Positions 10,808 to 23,091 of a DNA stretch of 64,000 nucleotides are shown one piece after another; within the stretch, counting starts at the first letter, position 1, and each line of letters starts with the position of its first letter. The notes below the pieces were generated by a model that worked only from the letters and a program-made list of their open reading frames with translations, was not told the origin of the DNA and did not search any database. A program made the translations under genes and the position numbers. This DNA is from Clarireedia homoeocarpa (lineage: Eukaryota > Ascomycota > Leotiomycetes > Helotiales > Rutstroemiaceae). The DNA is taken from contig LNKV01000032.1 of assembly GCA_001465935.1 (NCBI GenBank), positions 186,001-250,000 on the forward strand. Reading direction: 5' to 3'.

Positions 10808-12279
10808 TTCGTCCTCCGATTCCAAGGCAGTTGCTTCAGATGCCGTCGTTCCCTTAGCCTTTCGCACTCTCTTCTCTTTCAACAATTTTTCGATTTGCTT
10901 TTGACCTCTCATTCGCAATGAAAGTTCTTTCACCACGTCGATCCACAGTATCTCGACGTTGCAGCCAGGACAGACTCCTTTGATGGGAATCAGGGTTTCA
11001 ATGTCATTTTTTTGCTTGTCCTTATCGCTTCGAAGAAAGTGTTTGCTGAGACAACTCATATGTGTGACCACTTCGCACTCCGGATTCGGACATGTTGTAT
11101 GAATGCCCCGATCATTCTTGAGATCTTCCTGGCATACTCCACATGATCCTTCCCGTCCATTGGTGATAATATCTCTCGCTTTCGACACATGAAGCTTGTT
11201 GTCTTCGTATAGAATATTTAATGCAGCGATGCCATGAGTTGAGGCCGAAGCTTCACCTCCGTTGTCGTCGACTGAAGCAATGTTTTCAGTAGGAAAATCG
11301 GTTGTTATGTTCAACGAAGGCCGAAGAGGCTCTGTAACAGTTTCTGTCCATTTCAACCATGATTTGTGAACATCCAGCGAGAAAAATCGAACCTCTAACG
11401 GCCAGCGTTCAAAGTAGGAGGTTCTTAATAAAAGGTGTAAGTTCGAAACAAGGGATTGAATTGAGTGTCGTGGACGTTTCGGTCGACCAGATTTCTTCCT
11501 TCGGGTTGCGTGTTGGATTCTTGCTTCGGCTGGGATATGTGTAGTTATGTGAGGATTTTGCCAAGCCCACCTAGATGAAGGTTAGATGATGGAGAAGAAG
11601 TCCGAAATCCCTGGATCATGTCTTGAACGTAAAGAAGAGGCTTAGAATTCAAGATAATGAACTGCTGGCAAGATTATCATATCACATGATATCACATGAT
11701 TAATCATGTGATATTATACCACGTAATCGGATTTTAGCATTTCCGTATTTGATGCCGACTGGGTGGCAGCCGTTAAAAACAGAAGCAATGTTGTACTTGA
11801 AGCACTTACTCAAATTGCAATGCAGCTATATGACTAGGAAATCCCGTCACAATGCATGTCATCTCCCATGGTCTTGCAGCACTCCTGCTCGTTCGGGCAG
11901 CGCCACCTTTCACCAATCCGTTGTGTTGCCGAAGTCGCCTGACTATTTGCTGCTGTCAGCTAATAAAGTAGAAGGAGATGCACCCAATGAAGATTAGATG
12001 GTGTAAATGACGCTCCGCTGACTCTCCGAGGGCCACTGCCGTGGAGGCCGACTATCTCTTGTGTACGCATGAGAACATATGTATCACGTAGTCTGCAGAA
12101 TACGAGTAGTTCTATGCGGCGGGGACTGGTCTGGGCTCGACAGAATATTTTGGGGTTCTGTTTGGGGTTCCTTTCTTACCTGGGTTCGGAGTGGAGCCAA
12201 CATATAAAAAACTATGTCGTACTGATGATCTTAGAAGATAACAGCAGTAAAAGGATGGTATGGGGCGGTCGAATGCCAT
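10466..12279 (-). CDS. SLX1: Structure-specific endonuclease subunit SLX1, 445 aa
   Basis: Three exons: 12279-12180, 11942-11810, 11570-10466. Joined, the N-terminus reads MAFDRPIPSFYCCYLLRS, then LYVGSTPNP, V, RRLRQHNG, and WEMTCIVTGFP up to LQFE-WAWQ: a complete GIY-YIG nuclease domain (about residues 10-95) with the Arg-rich helix and the metal-binding Glu near residue 78, whose codon is split by intron 2. After a basic TRRKKSGRPKRP linker comes the C-terminal RING/PHD-like zinc domain (CGVCQEDL, CPNPECEVVTHMSC, CPGC). SLX1 with SLX4 resolves branched DNA such as Holliday junctions and 5' flaps in the nucleus. The tail carries a long Glu-rich run (about residues 325-372) from a hexanucleotide repeat. 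Splice sites were chosen because only they restore the family sequence. Confidence 0.95.
10698..10803. repeat. (CCTCTT)n/(CCTCGT)n coding microsatellite in SLX1
   Basis: Roughly 17 hexamers, encoding Glu-Glu and then Glu-Asp pairs on the minus strand. Hexamer steps keep the frame, so length can vary without breaking SLX1. Confidence 0.9.
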
Positions 12280-14148
12280 GTCGGACCGGAGGTAGTGTGG
12301 AGAGATGGGTTTTTGTTTGGGGGGGGGGAGAGGGGGTTGTCGGTTTCTCTCTGTAAATTTATATGACAGTTTGTTGGTCGGTCGATTGATTGACAGATGG
12401 ATGGATGGATTATTTCGACGATGTTCCAATGGCAGGTATTGTGCGAGCAAGTAGTGTGAGGGTAATTGGCGATCCTTCTTTCTCTTTTCTTTTACTGCTG
12501 CTCACTTACAGCATCGGTTGACGTTGATTATAGGGAGGGACGTTTAATAGCGATATATCTAATAACCTACCTTGGCTATACAACCGAGTAGTTCCGAGGC
12601 CGGTGCAGAACTTGGTGCAGAACTTGGTGCAGTACTTGGTACAGTAGAGACGATGTAGAGCCCACTGCTGCACAGATGAAATGCAGATAAACACGATCCT
12701 GTGCCTCTCGCCTCTCGCCTCTGGCCTTTCTGTGCCTCTCGCCTCTGGCCTCTCTGTGCCTGTTTCCAATTCTAGAAAAAAGGGCAAAGAGGAAAAGCCT
12801 GGGAATCACACTCACATTCCCACACTACCACACCCACGCACGAACCCAGCCACGGCCCCACCTCGCTAAGCCCCTTTCAGCCGTCTGCCAACGTCAAGTC
12901 CATCTCATTGGTCTTCCAAACGAGTTGCTGCCTGAGGGTGACATTTGGCCCCATGCAATATAAATCGCATAAGGTAAAGTACCCAGCCGGTAACAGCGTG
13001 GAAGGGACGAAGGAAGGTAAGGCACAGCGGAATCGATGAATTCCTACGCACCAACAATACGACCACCCACATCAAAGGAAAGAAGAGATGCTCCCATCAA
13101 AGGAAAGAAGAGATGCTCCGAGGGCTCAATTGAATTGATTTTGGTGGCTCGCTGTCGTCTGTTATCACAAAATGCAAGGATGTACCAATCCCAATCCCAA
13201 TCCCAATCCTCTTCTATTTTTCCCTGTCAGTTCCTGCCCTCCGTTTGGGTCATTGGCCCGCAATCTGGCCATGAGCACGTAAAAAGGAATTATACCGAGT
13301 TACTTGTACTTTGTAGATACCAAGGTACAACACCACACACCACACAACACACACCACACACCACACACACGGCTTTCGACTGCGTAGGTGGGCAAAGAGA
13401 AGAGAAGAAAAGAGAAGGCTAGTTATGAGCTGTGCCTTTTGCCCTTTTGCCCTTTGGCCCTTTTGGCCTTTTACCCTTTTCCACAATTCAACCGACTTTT
13501 CTCACTTGCCTGGTCCTTGCCGAAGTCCCGTCCCCGTAATCTTTCCATCTTGGAATTCCTCGCGCATGACTTTACTCCTTCAGCCCTCACACTTACTTCG
13601 TCCCCTTCTCACACAACACCCACACGCGACTGACTTTACCTCACCACTCCACTCCACCCACTCCACTCTCTCCCTCATCACCCTCCGCACAATCCTGACT
13701 AAGAATTCCTCACTAACGCATCCGTACCGAACTTCCAATATCTCCATCTCCATATCACATAAACTCTCCTTACGACATACAACTCCACACCCACCATCTC
13801 CCAATATCATACATACACTTAATTCCCTCATCCCGCTGTACTCGCTCGACTGGCTTCAATTCGCCGAGAGATTTCCCCATATTATAGAAAAAGAGGTTCC
13901 AACAGCGTCATCCCCCATCAAACCCTTTTCTTTCGTTGGTGTACTGAGAGTACCTCTTCTCACACTCTCACACTCTCACACTCTCACACTCTCACACTCT
14001 TCTCACACTCTCACACCAAAACCCCCGATATTCTGCACTTCTTACACTCCCTCTAATTCGATGTCGATAATTTAAGATCTACTCGCAATCCTACCAATTC
14101 AATTTATACTTCATCCATCAGACCACGTCCTTGGACAAACCCGCCAAT
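12280..14148. other. Intergenic between SLX1 and KDM5, repeat-rich
   Basis: A shared promoter region of about 1.9 kb (the genes diverge). It holds a 12-bp CTTGGTGCAGAA-type tandem (about 12602-12645), degenerate GCCTCTCGCCTCTG repeats (about 12700-12760), a 25-bp unit containing AAAGGAAAGAAGAGATGC doubled at about 13070-13119, (AATCCC)n about 13186-13208, (CACAC)n about 13329-13371 and CTCACA repeats about 13960-14017 in the likely KDM5 5' leader. No gene is supported. Confidence 0.6.
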
Positions 14149-17100
14149 ATGGTTCAAGTACCGATGAATGCGTCGACTGCAAATTCGACTATACGAGGCT
14201 CGCCCGCCACTGGTTTGAACGGCACCGGCACGCCAAATCGAGCGAAAGCAAATGGCAATGGAACAGCATCAAATCCGGCTACAGCCCCGTTGCCTTTGAG
14301 CGCAATGACATCGCCGCCACTTGATCTGACGAGCGTTGAAAGGAGGGGACAACCAACGGCGAGCCGGGAAACGACGAAAAAGATGCGACCTCACGGCTTA
14401 CAAGAGGCGCCAACATATAGACCTACGACGGAGGAATTCAAAGATCCCTATGCTTATATCAAGAAGATTGCGCCAGAAGCTTCGCAGTACGGTATTTGCA
14501 AGATTATCCCTCCGGATTCATGGAAGCCAGACTTCGCGATTGACACTGAGGTAAGTCCACACATATGCCTAGACCACTCTTTTTTTTTTTTTTTTTTTTT
14601 TTTGGGCAGCACAACGACAATTCTTACTGGCAATATCTTGTCTCCATTGTACTGTTGGTTTACACACTGAATACTAAATCAACCTAGCACTTCCACTTTC
14701 GCACGCGCAAACAAGAATTAAATTCCGTCGAAGGCAGTAAGTACAAGATCTGCATACCGTAGCCGCGCATTAAATCGCTACCCTCCGAGCTGCATCACTC
14801 ATAGCTAACCCATCTCTGAAAATAAAAAAGGCACACGAGCAAATTTAACTTATCTCGACCAACTGGCGAAATTTCACAAGCAACATGGAACAAATCTTAA
14901 TCGATTCCCTAGCGTCGACAAGCGGCCACTCGATTTATACAAACTCAAGAAGGCAGTCGAAACGAGGGGCGGGTTTGAGAAAGTCTGCAAGCTCAAGAAA
15001 TGGGCCGAGATTGGACGAGATCTGGGATACAGCGGCAAAATCATGTCCTCATTATCGACGTCGTTGAAGAATTCATATCAGAGATGGCTATTCCCTTATG
15101 AAGAGTACCTACGGCTGGCCAAGCCTGGCGTCCACCAGCAATTGGAGTACGAATATGGAGGCCCTCTCACACCATCACCTGCGAATTCACCAATGAAGCG
15201 ATCGGTCCAACATACCCCATCGAGTCTAAGAGGTGAATCGCCGGCTATGCGCGCAACGGATGCATTGAATACAAATATGTTGAAGGAGGAATTCGATAAG
15301 GGCATGAAGAATATTCCAATGCTAGATCCCCCACCGAAACCGCAATCCGTCACATCAAGCTTTACTCCCGTAAATTCCGGCTTTACACCTGTCAATTCTA
15401 CCCCAGCAACTTTTGCTCCAGTCTTGGGTCGACGCGATCGCGAGGAAAGTAGTAGCTTCACACCACCACCACGACGACCATTTGATAGTCCGATGTCATC
15501 GGCCAAGAATACGCCCGAGTACAAACCATCAGGTCTAAGCTCAGCTCCTGTTCTTAATGGGTTCACATCCAATCCTTTATTGAAGAGACAATTAAGCCAC
15601 GAAAGCCTAGATTCGCGAAAAGGAAGTCAACCTCCCGAAGATGGCGAAAATGGTGGGAGACGCAGCAAGCGATTAAAGAAAGGTACAGTCACATTCACAT
15701 TTTCCCGATGCATCCATGAAATGCGCGCCATTGTAACATTAGAGGAGTCGTACTTTGGAGTGGTTGGTTTCATTGGTTGTGAATTGTCCCGGCTAATCTG
15801 ACCCCTGCAGATGCTGTGCCGACTGTGGCTGGTTCGCATATGACTTTGTTTCGACCAACACCGCCGAGGATTCCTGGAGATCGTGGTTCTTCCACGCCTG
15901 GTGAGGTAAGTAAATACTCATGGAAGTGGTCCAAAAAAAAAAAAAAAAAATACATCTTAACCCGTGTCAGAAATGCGAAACCTGTGGAAAGAGTGAAGAT
16001 GCTGCCAATCTTTTAATTTGCGAATCGTGCGATTTTGGCCATCACATGCGATGTCTTGACCCCGCAATATCCCATAAACCCGATTATGACTGGCATTGCC
16101 CCCGGTGTTTGGTTGGCGATGGTCAATTCGGTTTTGAAGAAGGTGGGATTTACTCACTCAAGCAGTTCCAAGAAAAGGCGGCCGATTTCAAGGAAGGATA
16201 CTTCCAGAACAAGATGCCATTCGACCCGGTCCTGAATTGCCCACGACCGGTCACTGAAGATGATATCGAGAGAGAGTTCTGGCGACTAGTTGCGAGTTTG
16301 GAAGAGACTGTTGAGGTGGAGTATGGCGCAGACATCCATTCAACTACTCATGGTAGTGGTTTCCCCACGATCGAAAGACATCCACAAAACCCTTACTCGA
16401 CGGATCCATGGAATTTGACTGTTATGCCTTTGCATGGGGAATCGTTATTCCGACACATCAAGTCTGACATCTCTGGTATGACAGTACCCTGGCTCTATGT
16501 TGGTATGATATTCTCGACATTCTGCTGGCATAATGAGGATCATTATTCGTATTCGGCCAATTACCAGCATTTTGGATCAACAAAGACCTGGTACGGTATA
16601 CCTGGAGAAGATGCCGAGAAGTTCGAAGCGGCCATGAGGGAAGCAGTACCGGAGTTGTTCGAGACGCAGCCAGATCTTCTATTCCAGTTGGTCACACTAT
16701 TGACTCCAGAGCAACTCAAGAAGGCGGGTGTTAGGGTTTATGCTCTTGATCAGAGAGCTGGTCAATTCGTTATCACCTTCCCCCAAGCCTATCACGCTGG
16801 TTTCAATCACGGATTCAATTTCAACGAAGCTGTCAATTTTGCACCTACTGACTGGGAGCCATTTGGCGATGCGGGAGTTGAGAGACTCCAACAATTTAGA
16901 AGGCAGCCATGCTTCTCCCATGACGAATTACTATGGACGGCCGCCGAAGGAGCCGCAACAGGTGGAGTCACCATTCAAACCGCTAAATGGCTTGCTCCCG
17001 CATTGGACCGCCTTCGCAAACGAGAGATGCTCCAGCGAAAAGCCTTTGTCGACAAGCACAAGGAAGATGGGCACTCGTGCATCATTACGGACGCCACTGA

Positions 17101-19829
17101 AGATGGTAGCGCAAGATGCCAGATCGGTTTCACCATTGATGAAGAGGATGTTCCCGAGGAAGAGTATCAATGTGTCTACTGTAAGGCCTATGCATACATC
17201 TCAAGATTCAAGTGCAACAAATCTGGAAAGATTATGTGCCTTCTTCACGCTGGGCTCTATGAATGTTGCAGTACACCAGAGCAACAGCGATACGCCGGAA
17301 TTGATCACACTCTCCATTACCGTCGCACGGAAGAAGCGATCACCACTATGCATCAAAAGGTCGCGGATAAGGCCAATATGCCGGAACTGTGGGAGGAAAA
17401 GGTCGAGCAGTCCCTCGAAGAAAATGCAACCCCTTCTTTAAAGACTTTACGCACTCTTCTGAATGAAGGAGAGCGTATTCCGTATGATCTACCATCCCTC
17501 CCATCACTCAAAAAGTTTGTCGATCGGTGTAACGAATGGGTGGAAGAAGCAACAAACTACACCGTTAGAAAGCAGCAAAACCGTCGCAAGAACGAGAAAG
17601 CTTGGCGTAAGGGAAGCAGGGCTGCTGAAATGGAAGAAAGAGATCGCGAACTCCGAAAGGTCGAGAATATTGTCAAACTTCTGAAGGATGCGGATAAGAT
17701 AGGGTTTGACTGTCCCGAAATCACTCAATTGCGCGAACGAGCGGATGCGATTGCAACATTCCAAATCGATGCACGAATGGCGATTAGTAACCCGCTCATC
17801 CGAACAAGAGCTCAGTTTGAGGAACTTCTTGAACTTGGTCGCAGTTACAACGTTGATATGCCGGAGATAGACAGGCTGGATAAGCTTTTGCAACAAATGA
17901 AGTGGAACGAACGAGCTCGCGACAATCAAGGTGTATACCTGTCACTAAAAGAAGTTGGTGAGCTGATCGAGGAAGCTGCAAAACTTGAGATACCAGAATA
18001 CAACGAATACCTCATGCATTACAAGAATCAAAAGAGTGCAGGCATGGCTTGGGAGGTAAAGGCCAAAGAAGTCATCAGTGCCGAGACGGTTCATTATCCG
18101 CAGTTGGAGGCATTATCCACCCAAGCACAAGCGGCGGCTTTACCTGTCTCTCAAGAGACTTTAGCCGCCGTCGATCAGATCCTCAATAAACAGCGAGAAG
18201 CTCACAAGCAGATCGTCTCTTTACATGAGCGTAGTAAGGACCCAGATTTCACGAAACGTCCCAAGTACGCCGAAGTTCGACAAACGATGGAAGAACTCAG
18301 CGCTCTAGGGAGCAAGCCAACCGGGACTCTGGATCTCGAAAAGGAACAGAAGCGACATGAAGATTGGATGCGAAAGGGGAAGAAGCTATTTGGAAAGGCT
18401 AACGCTCCACTGCACATTCTCAAATCTCACATGGAGTATGTACTGGAACGCAACACTGATTGTTTCGACATCAGCCAAGATAAACCTCGACTTCCAGCCG
18501 AACCGGCATCCCGCGAACCAAGTCCTTCAACCGAAAAGCTTCATAGCTGGGAAGATCCTCGGTTCAGAGAGGTGTTCTGCATTTGTCGTCGCATCGAAGC
18601 TGGTATGATGATTGAATGTGAGCTTTGTCATGAATGGTAAGTTTTTTCTCTCCGAGGCTTCAACGCGAGGCTTCGCTAACTGGATTAGGTACCACGGTAA
18701 ATGTCTGAAGATTGCACGAGGCAAGGTCAAGGATGATGAAAAATACACATGTCCCATTTGCGATTGGCGTGTTCGCATACCTCGTGATGCAGCTCGGCCT
18801 AAGTTGGAGGACCTACAGGCATGGCAGGACGAAATCCCTGGTTTGCCTTTTCAGCCCGACGAAGAAGCTATTCTGGAGGCTATCATCAACAATGCTCAGG
18901 AATTCCGGACGCATATCGCACCGTTCTGCAATCCAGTCATGGCTACGGCAGATGAATCCGAAACTCAACGATTTTACCTTCGAAAGATTGAAGGTGCAGA
19001 AATCCTTCTTGCCTACGAAACTAACTTTTTCAGGCAAGAGCTTCACAAGTGGTCACCGGTTGCTCCTGAGCCGCCACCTGTTTTAGAATCATCAAAGTCG
19101 ACCAGAAAGCCACGTCCAACCAAGCTTCAAAAACTAATGGCACAGCATGGAGTCGATGATCCTGAAGCACTCCCACAAAACTTACGAACCAAACCTCATA
19201 ACTTCAAACGAAAGTCTAGCGAACCTAGCTCAAGCCGACCTCAGCCACTTCAACCCGCCCCTGGACGGTCTGACTCTGGTACCCCTACTTCACATAACTT
19301 CCCTTCCACATCCGGCCCTTCATTGGGCCATCATGGCCCTGTCCTATCTGGTATTCCCGGTGGACATGACCATGCTCATCCTTACTCCAGCTATTCTCAG
19401 GACAGCCACTACAACCTCCCCGGCTCATCAAATACATCACCCGCCTTCGCTCCGCACGCCTATCTCCACGGTGGCGCCGCTGCTTCCTTTGGAGGCTCAT
19501 CAACCCACCGTCCAGCTATCTTCAATGAAGCAGGATACTCGCGAATGGACCAACCAAATTCAATACACAGTCCCTTAAGGGACGGTTTCGCACTAGGCAG
19601 TGCAGGCGCTAACCAAACGCCTCTGGGAGCAGCAGTCGCAGATAAAGATGTTGATAAGATGTTTACTGAGCTGACGAATGATGCCAGTGGTGATGAGGGA
19701 ACGGGAAAAGGTGGCGATGCTGAAAGGGAGAGGGCGGAGCGGGAGAGGAGGGAGAGAGAGGCTAAGGATAGGGAGACAAAGTGGGAGGAGGGTGGTGGAG
19801 ATATGGAGTTGTTTTTTGACGGGCCTTGA
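14149..19829 (+). CDS. KDM5/JARID1-type histone H3K4 demethylase, 1734 aa
   Basis: Six exons: 14149-14550, 14688-14736, 14831-15682, 15811-15905, 15971-18636, 18689-19829. Domain order is that of KDM5/Lid2: JmjN (about 88-147, APTYRPTTEEFKDP), ARID (about 151-245), PHD1 (from 467, CETCGKSEDAANLLICESCD), JmjC, C5HC2 zinc finger (about 867-920), PLU-1-like helical region, PHD2 (about 1333-1385) and a disordered tail. The JmjC iron ligands are present: HNED at His653/Glu655 and His741 in QAYHAGFNHGFN. It is thus expected to be an active Fe(II)/2-oxoglutarate demethylase of methylated H3K4 in the nucleus. Introns 1 and 4 contain poly-T (about 22) and poly-A (about 18) runs. The acceptor of intron 2 (AAAAAAG) is weak but required by frame. 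Confidence 0.95.
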
Positions 19830-20308
19830 GTTGATGCGATGCATGCTATTAGTTAGTCGGCTGGCTGGTTGTTATGTGTTGATTTGTGCATAAATTCATG
19901 ATGGGTCTTGCGATATTGCTTTGGCGGATATGATATGAGATGAGAAATACGTTTTGCGTGTCAGGAGATTTTTAAAATCTTTAAAAATGGCTATTTGGCT
20001 GGCTGGCGCAGATCTTTTTCAAAAGCATGATATTACGGCGGGCGGGAGTTTCATCAAATCGGATATGGGTCCGTTGGCATTTACGCACCTGGAAGGATGG
20101 CATCTCTTTTATTATATTTTTTTTTTCTTCCACGAAAATCGTTATAGGATGTGGATTAGGGTTTCATTCGTGGAATGGGTTTATTAAAAGGGATTGGTCG
20201 GCTATGGCTTTATGGCATGTATTATTTATTCGGCTTATTTGGTTGGGTGAAGTGATGGGAAATGGAGTGAAATAAGGTAAAGCCTAGAAGGGAAGGGGAA
20301 AGAAAGGG

Positions 20309-20341
<33 letters not shown>

Positions 20342-21595
20342 CCTCTTCAGTGCTACTCCAGTTGGATGGATGGAACGATTTTGTGGAGTGATGTTGAGCT
20401 GATGGAAAGGTGGGGGGAACTGCATCGATGGATGAATGAATGGATGGATGGAAAGCTCTTCTTGCTGTTAGGTTCACTAATGTTCATTTATGCGTATGGT
20501 ATAGTTTAAGTGGGTTTTGCGAGATGGAATAGTGATGAAGTTATGGGTAGGAGTAGGGGTGTGGAAGGAAAACAATGGGAGGGAAAACGAATTAGGTTGG
20601 ACTGGTTTGGTTGAATGGATCGAGTGAAAGGGCTCTCTTGGGGGGAAATAGATATTGGGGACACAGTACAAAGGAATTGAACAATGTGCGTATGTTGCAC
20701 CATGATTGAGAGGCAGGGACAGGGAAGGGGTATAAAAGGGATGCAAGGAGAGGGGAGGAAATAGGAGAAGAATAAAGTGTGCATGCTTGCTTGAGAGATA
20801 GCTTGTATATATCTATGTATTTATGTATAAATGAATTAAATTGAACTGAAACCCAAATCAAACCAAGACCACTGAGGTCGTTTATCTTGTGCTGAATTCT
20901 GTTATAATATAGGATGCTTACGGTTGTCACTACCGATGCTTCTACTGTCTAGATATCAGTTCGTCGGGAATCCTTGAGGATAGGTGGCAGACATCTGAGC
21001 TGCCAGCTCGAGTATCAGGGAATCTCCGGTCCAACATCATGCGATCACTGCCGCAGTCTTTCTGGCGAACGGCGCAAATTGGCCCTCGATACGGAAATAA
21101 GAGTCTTTGCAGCCCTACTACGATCTGTTGATCTTCTCGCGTAGCTCAATATGTCTAACCGGATGAAGACAACGGCTACTGCGGGGAAAGCAGTAGTTCA
21201 CGTCTACGTTGCGCCCCACCTTTAACTCCCCGAACCCGCTTACGCATGTATATCTTCACGACATATCTCCCCGAAACACCAAATTTTCGATTGGTCAAGA
21301 CGTTGACGTAAATGAGTCGGGCGGGGAGGATCTAGGAGGAGGAGGAAGTCTATAAAGACGTGCAATGTCCGTCTGAATTGTAGTCTAGATTACTATCAAC
21401 AACAACAACAACAACAACAACATCATCATCATCATCATCATCATCAATCTAATCAAGCAAGCTACAATCTTCTTGTTAGGGTCATTCTTACTTGAACGTC
21501 ACATCAATCTACAACAACACTCTATCACTAGACAACGCAAAAACATCATCTTTCTTAACACATTCTTCATACTTTATCTCAATCTCCCTAAAAAG
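19830..21595. other. Intergenic between KDM5 and the monooxygenase
   Basis: No gene seen. It contains a pure T run of about 30 at 20312-20341, GGATG-type repeats about 20360-20450, and (CAA)n then (CAT)n about 21398-21446 in the probable 5' leader of the next gene. Confidence 0.55.
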
Positions 21596-22942
21596 ATGTC
21601 CTCAACAACGACAACTACTACTACAAGCTCCTACCCCCACGGCGGAATCGCCATAGTAGGCGGTGGCATCGCTGGTGTAACCCTCGCGATTGCACTCCTC
21701 TCCCGAAACATCCCTTGCACCATTTACGAGCAAGGGCGCAACTTTGCCGAAATTGGAGCCGGGGTTGGCTTCGCGCCCAATGCCATCCGCGCCATGAAAG
21801 CGTGCGATCCCAGCATCTACAACGCATTTCAAGCTGTCGCCACGCATAATCTTTGGGAATCAAAACGCGGAGATCAAGTTTCTGGGCGCAAAGGAACTTG
21901 GTTCGATTTCTTGGATGGCTATCATGATCCCAAGGAAGGCGAGGAACCGAAGTTGTTCTTCAGTTTGCTCAGTGATCAGGGCTTGAATAGTGTGCATCGA
22001 GCGCACTTTTTGGATGAGATGGTCAAGTACATCCCAGACGGTATTGCGCAGTTTAGGAAACGGGTGGAAAAGGTCGAAGAAGTTGCAAACGGACCCGTGG
22101 TTCTTTATTTTGCTGACGGCACGACCGCCGAGGCGGATGCGGTGGTGGGCGCAGACGGAGTGAAGAGTCATGTCAGACAATCACTGCTCGGCACCGAGAA
22201 CCCAGCCAGCCACGCAAACTACTCTTATAAATACGCATACCGCGGTCTCATCCCGATGGATAAAGCGATTGCGGAGCTCGGCGAGGAAATGGCTGTGAAC
22301 TCCAAGATGCACTTAGGTCCCGACGCGCACATTCTTACCTTTCCCATCAACAAGGGGAACACCATGAATGTGGTTGCCTTCACTACCACCCGCGAAGGCT
22401 GGCCCAATCTGCATAAATCCACCCGCGCAGCCACGAAACAGGATGCGCTGAACGATTTCAAAGGCTGGGGCAAAAACGTCACGCACATCCTCAGTCTTCT
22501 CGAGGAAGACGTCGATATCTGGGCTATCTTCGACATGCTGGACCATCCTGCGCCGTTCTACGCCCAGGGAAGAATCGTCCTCACGGGCGATGCCGCACAT
22601 ACGACATCTCCGCACCATGGCGCGGGCGCGGGATTCGCAATCGAGGATTCGGCCGTGCTGGCGGAACTCCTCGCCACGCCGCAGGCAAAGACGCCAAAGG
22701 GAATTAAAGCGGCGTTGCAGGCGTTTGATGTGGCGAGGAGACCGAGGACCCAGTGGCTGGTTGCGAGTAGTCGACGCACGGGGCAGATTTATGAGTGGCA
22801 GGCGGAAGGGGTGGGGAGGGATATGGAGAAGGCGGTTGTGGAGCTAAGGGAGAGGTACGAGAAGATTTGGAATGCGGATATTAGTGATATGATTAGGGAG
22901 GCGAAGGAGCATTTCGAGAAGGTGTTGGAGTACACTTACTAG
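21596..22942 (+). CDS. FAD-dependent monooxygenase, salicylate-hydroxylase-like, 448 aa
   Basis: Single exon; ATG at 21596 chosen because the Rossmann fold starts a few residues later. After a Thr/Ser-rich leader comes the dinucleotide-binding GGGIAG (residues 22-27) with the acidic IYEQ at the strand end. Then follow VGADGVKSHVR (the DG motif) and LTGDAAHTTSPHHGAGAG (the GD motif that holds FAD ribityl and phosphate). These three motifs in this spacing define group A flavoprotein hydroxylases such as salicylate and 3-hydroxybenzoate hydroxylases, which use NAD(P)H and O2 to hydroxylate aromatic rings. The exact substrate cannot be read. No signal peptide or membrane segment is evident. It ends 149 bp from the convergent regulator gene and may belong to the local accessory group. 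Confidence 0.9.
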   Translation: MSSTTTTTTTSSYPHGGIAIVGGGIAGVTLAIALLSRNIPCTIYEQGRNFAEIGAGVGFAPNAIRAMKACDPSIYNAFQAVATHNLWESKRGDQVSGRKGTWFDFLDGYHDPKEGEEPKLFFSLLSDQGLNSVHRAHFLDEMVKYIPDGIAQFRKRVEKVEEVANGPVVLYFADGTTAEADAVVGADGVKSHVRQSLLGTENPASHANYSYKYAYRGLIPMDKAIAELGEEMAVNSKMHLGPDAHILTFPINKGNTMNVVAFTTTREGWPNLHKSTRAATKQDALNDFKGWGKNVTHILSLLEEDVDIWAIFDMLDHPAPFYAQGRIVLTGDAAHTTSPHHGAGAGFAIEDSAVLAELLATPQAKTPKGIKAALQAFDVARRPRTQWLVASSRRTGQIYEWQAEGVGRDMEKAVVELRERYEKIWNADISDMIREAKEHFEKVLEYTY

Positions 22943-23091
22943 TGGGTTTGGGTGGAGAGTTATATGACTTGATGCACTGTACTTTAGATTTCTGTTCTTT
23001 TTTTAGTAGCAGTTTACTTGGGATGCAAGCATGTTTTGTTTTTCTAGGTTTAGATAATTTTTATACGAGATAATGAGGATTATGAATGGCT

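Noticed and set aside
10561..10857. Plus-strand Pro/Leu/Arg repeat ORF
   Set aside because: It is the antisense of the Glu-rich tract of SLX1, which has full domain support on the other strand.
13425..14075. 216-aa plus-strand ORF before KDM5
   Set aside because: Its sequence is dominated by CTCACA and CA repeats (Ser/His/Thr/Leu runs) in the probable KDM5 leader; no family resemblance.
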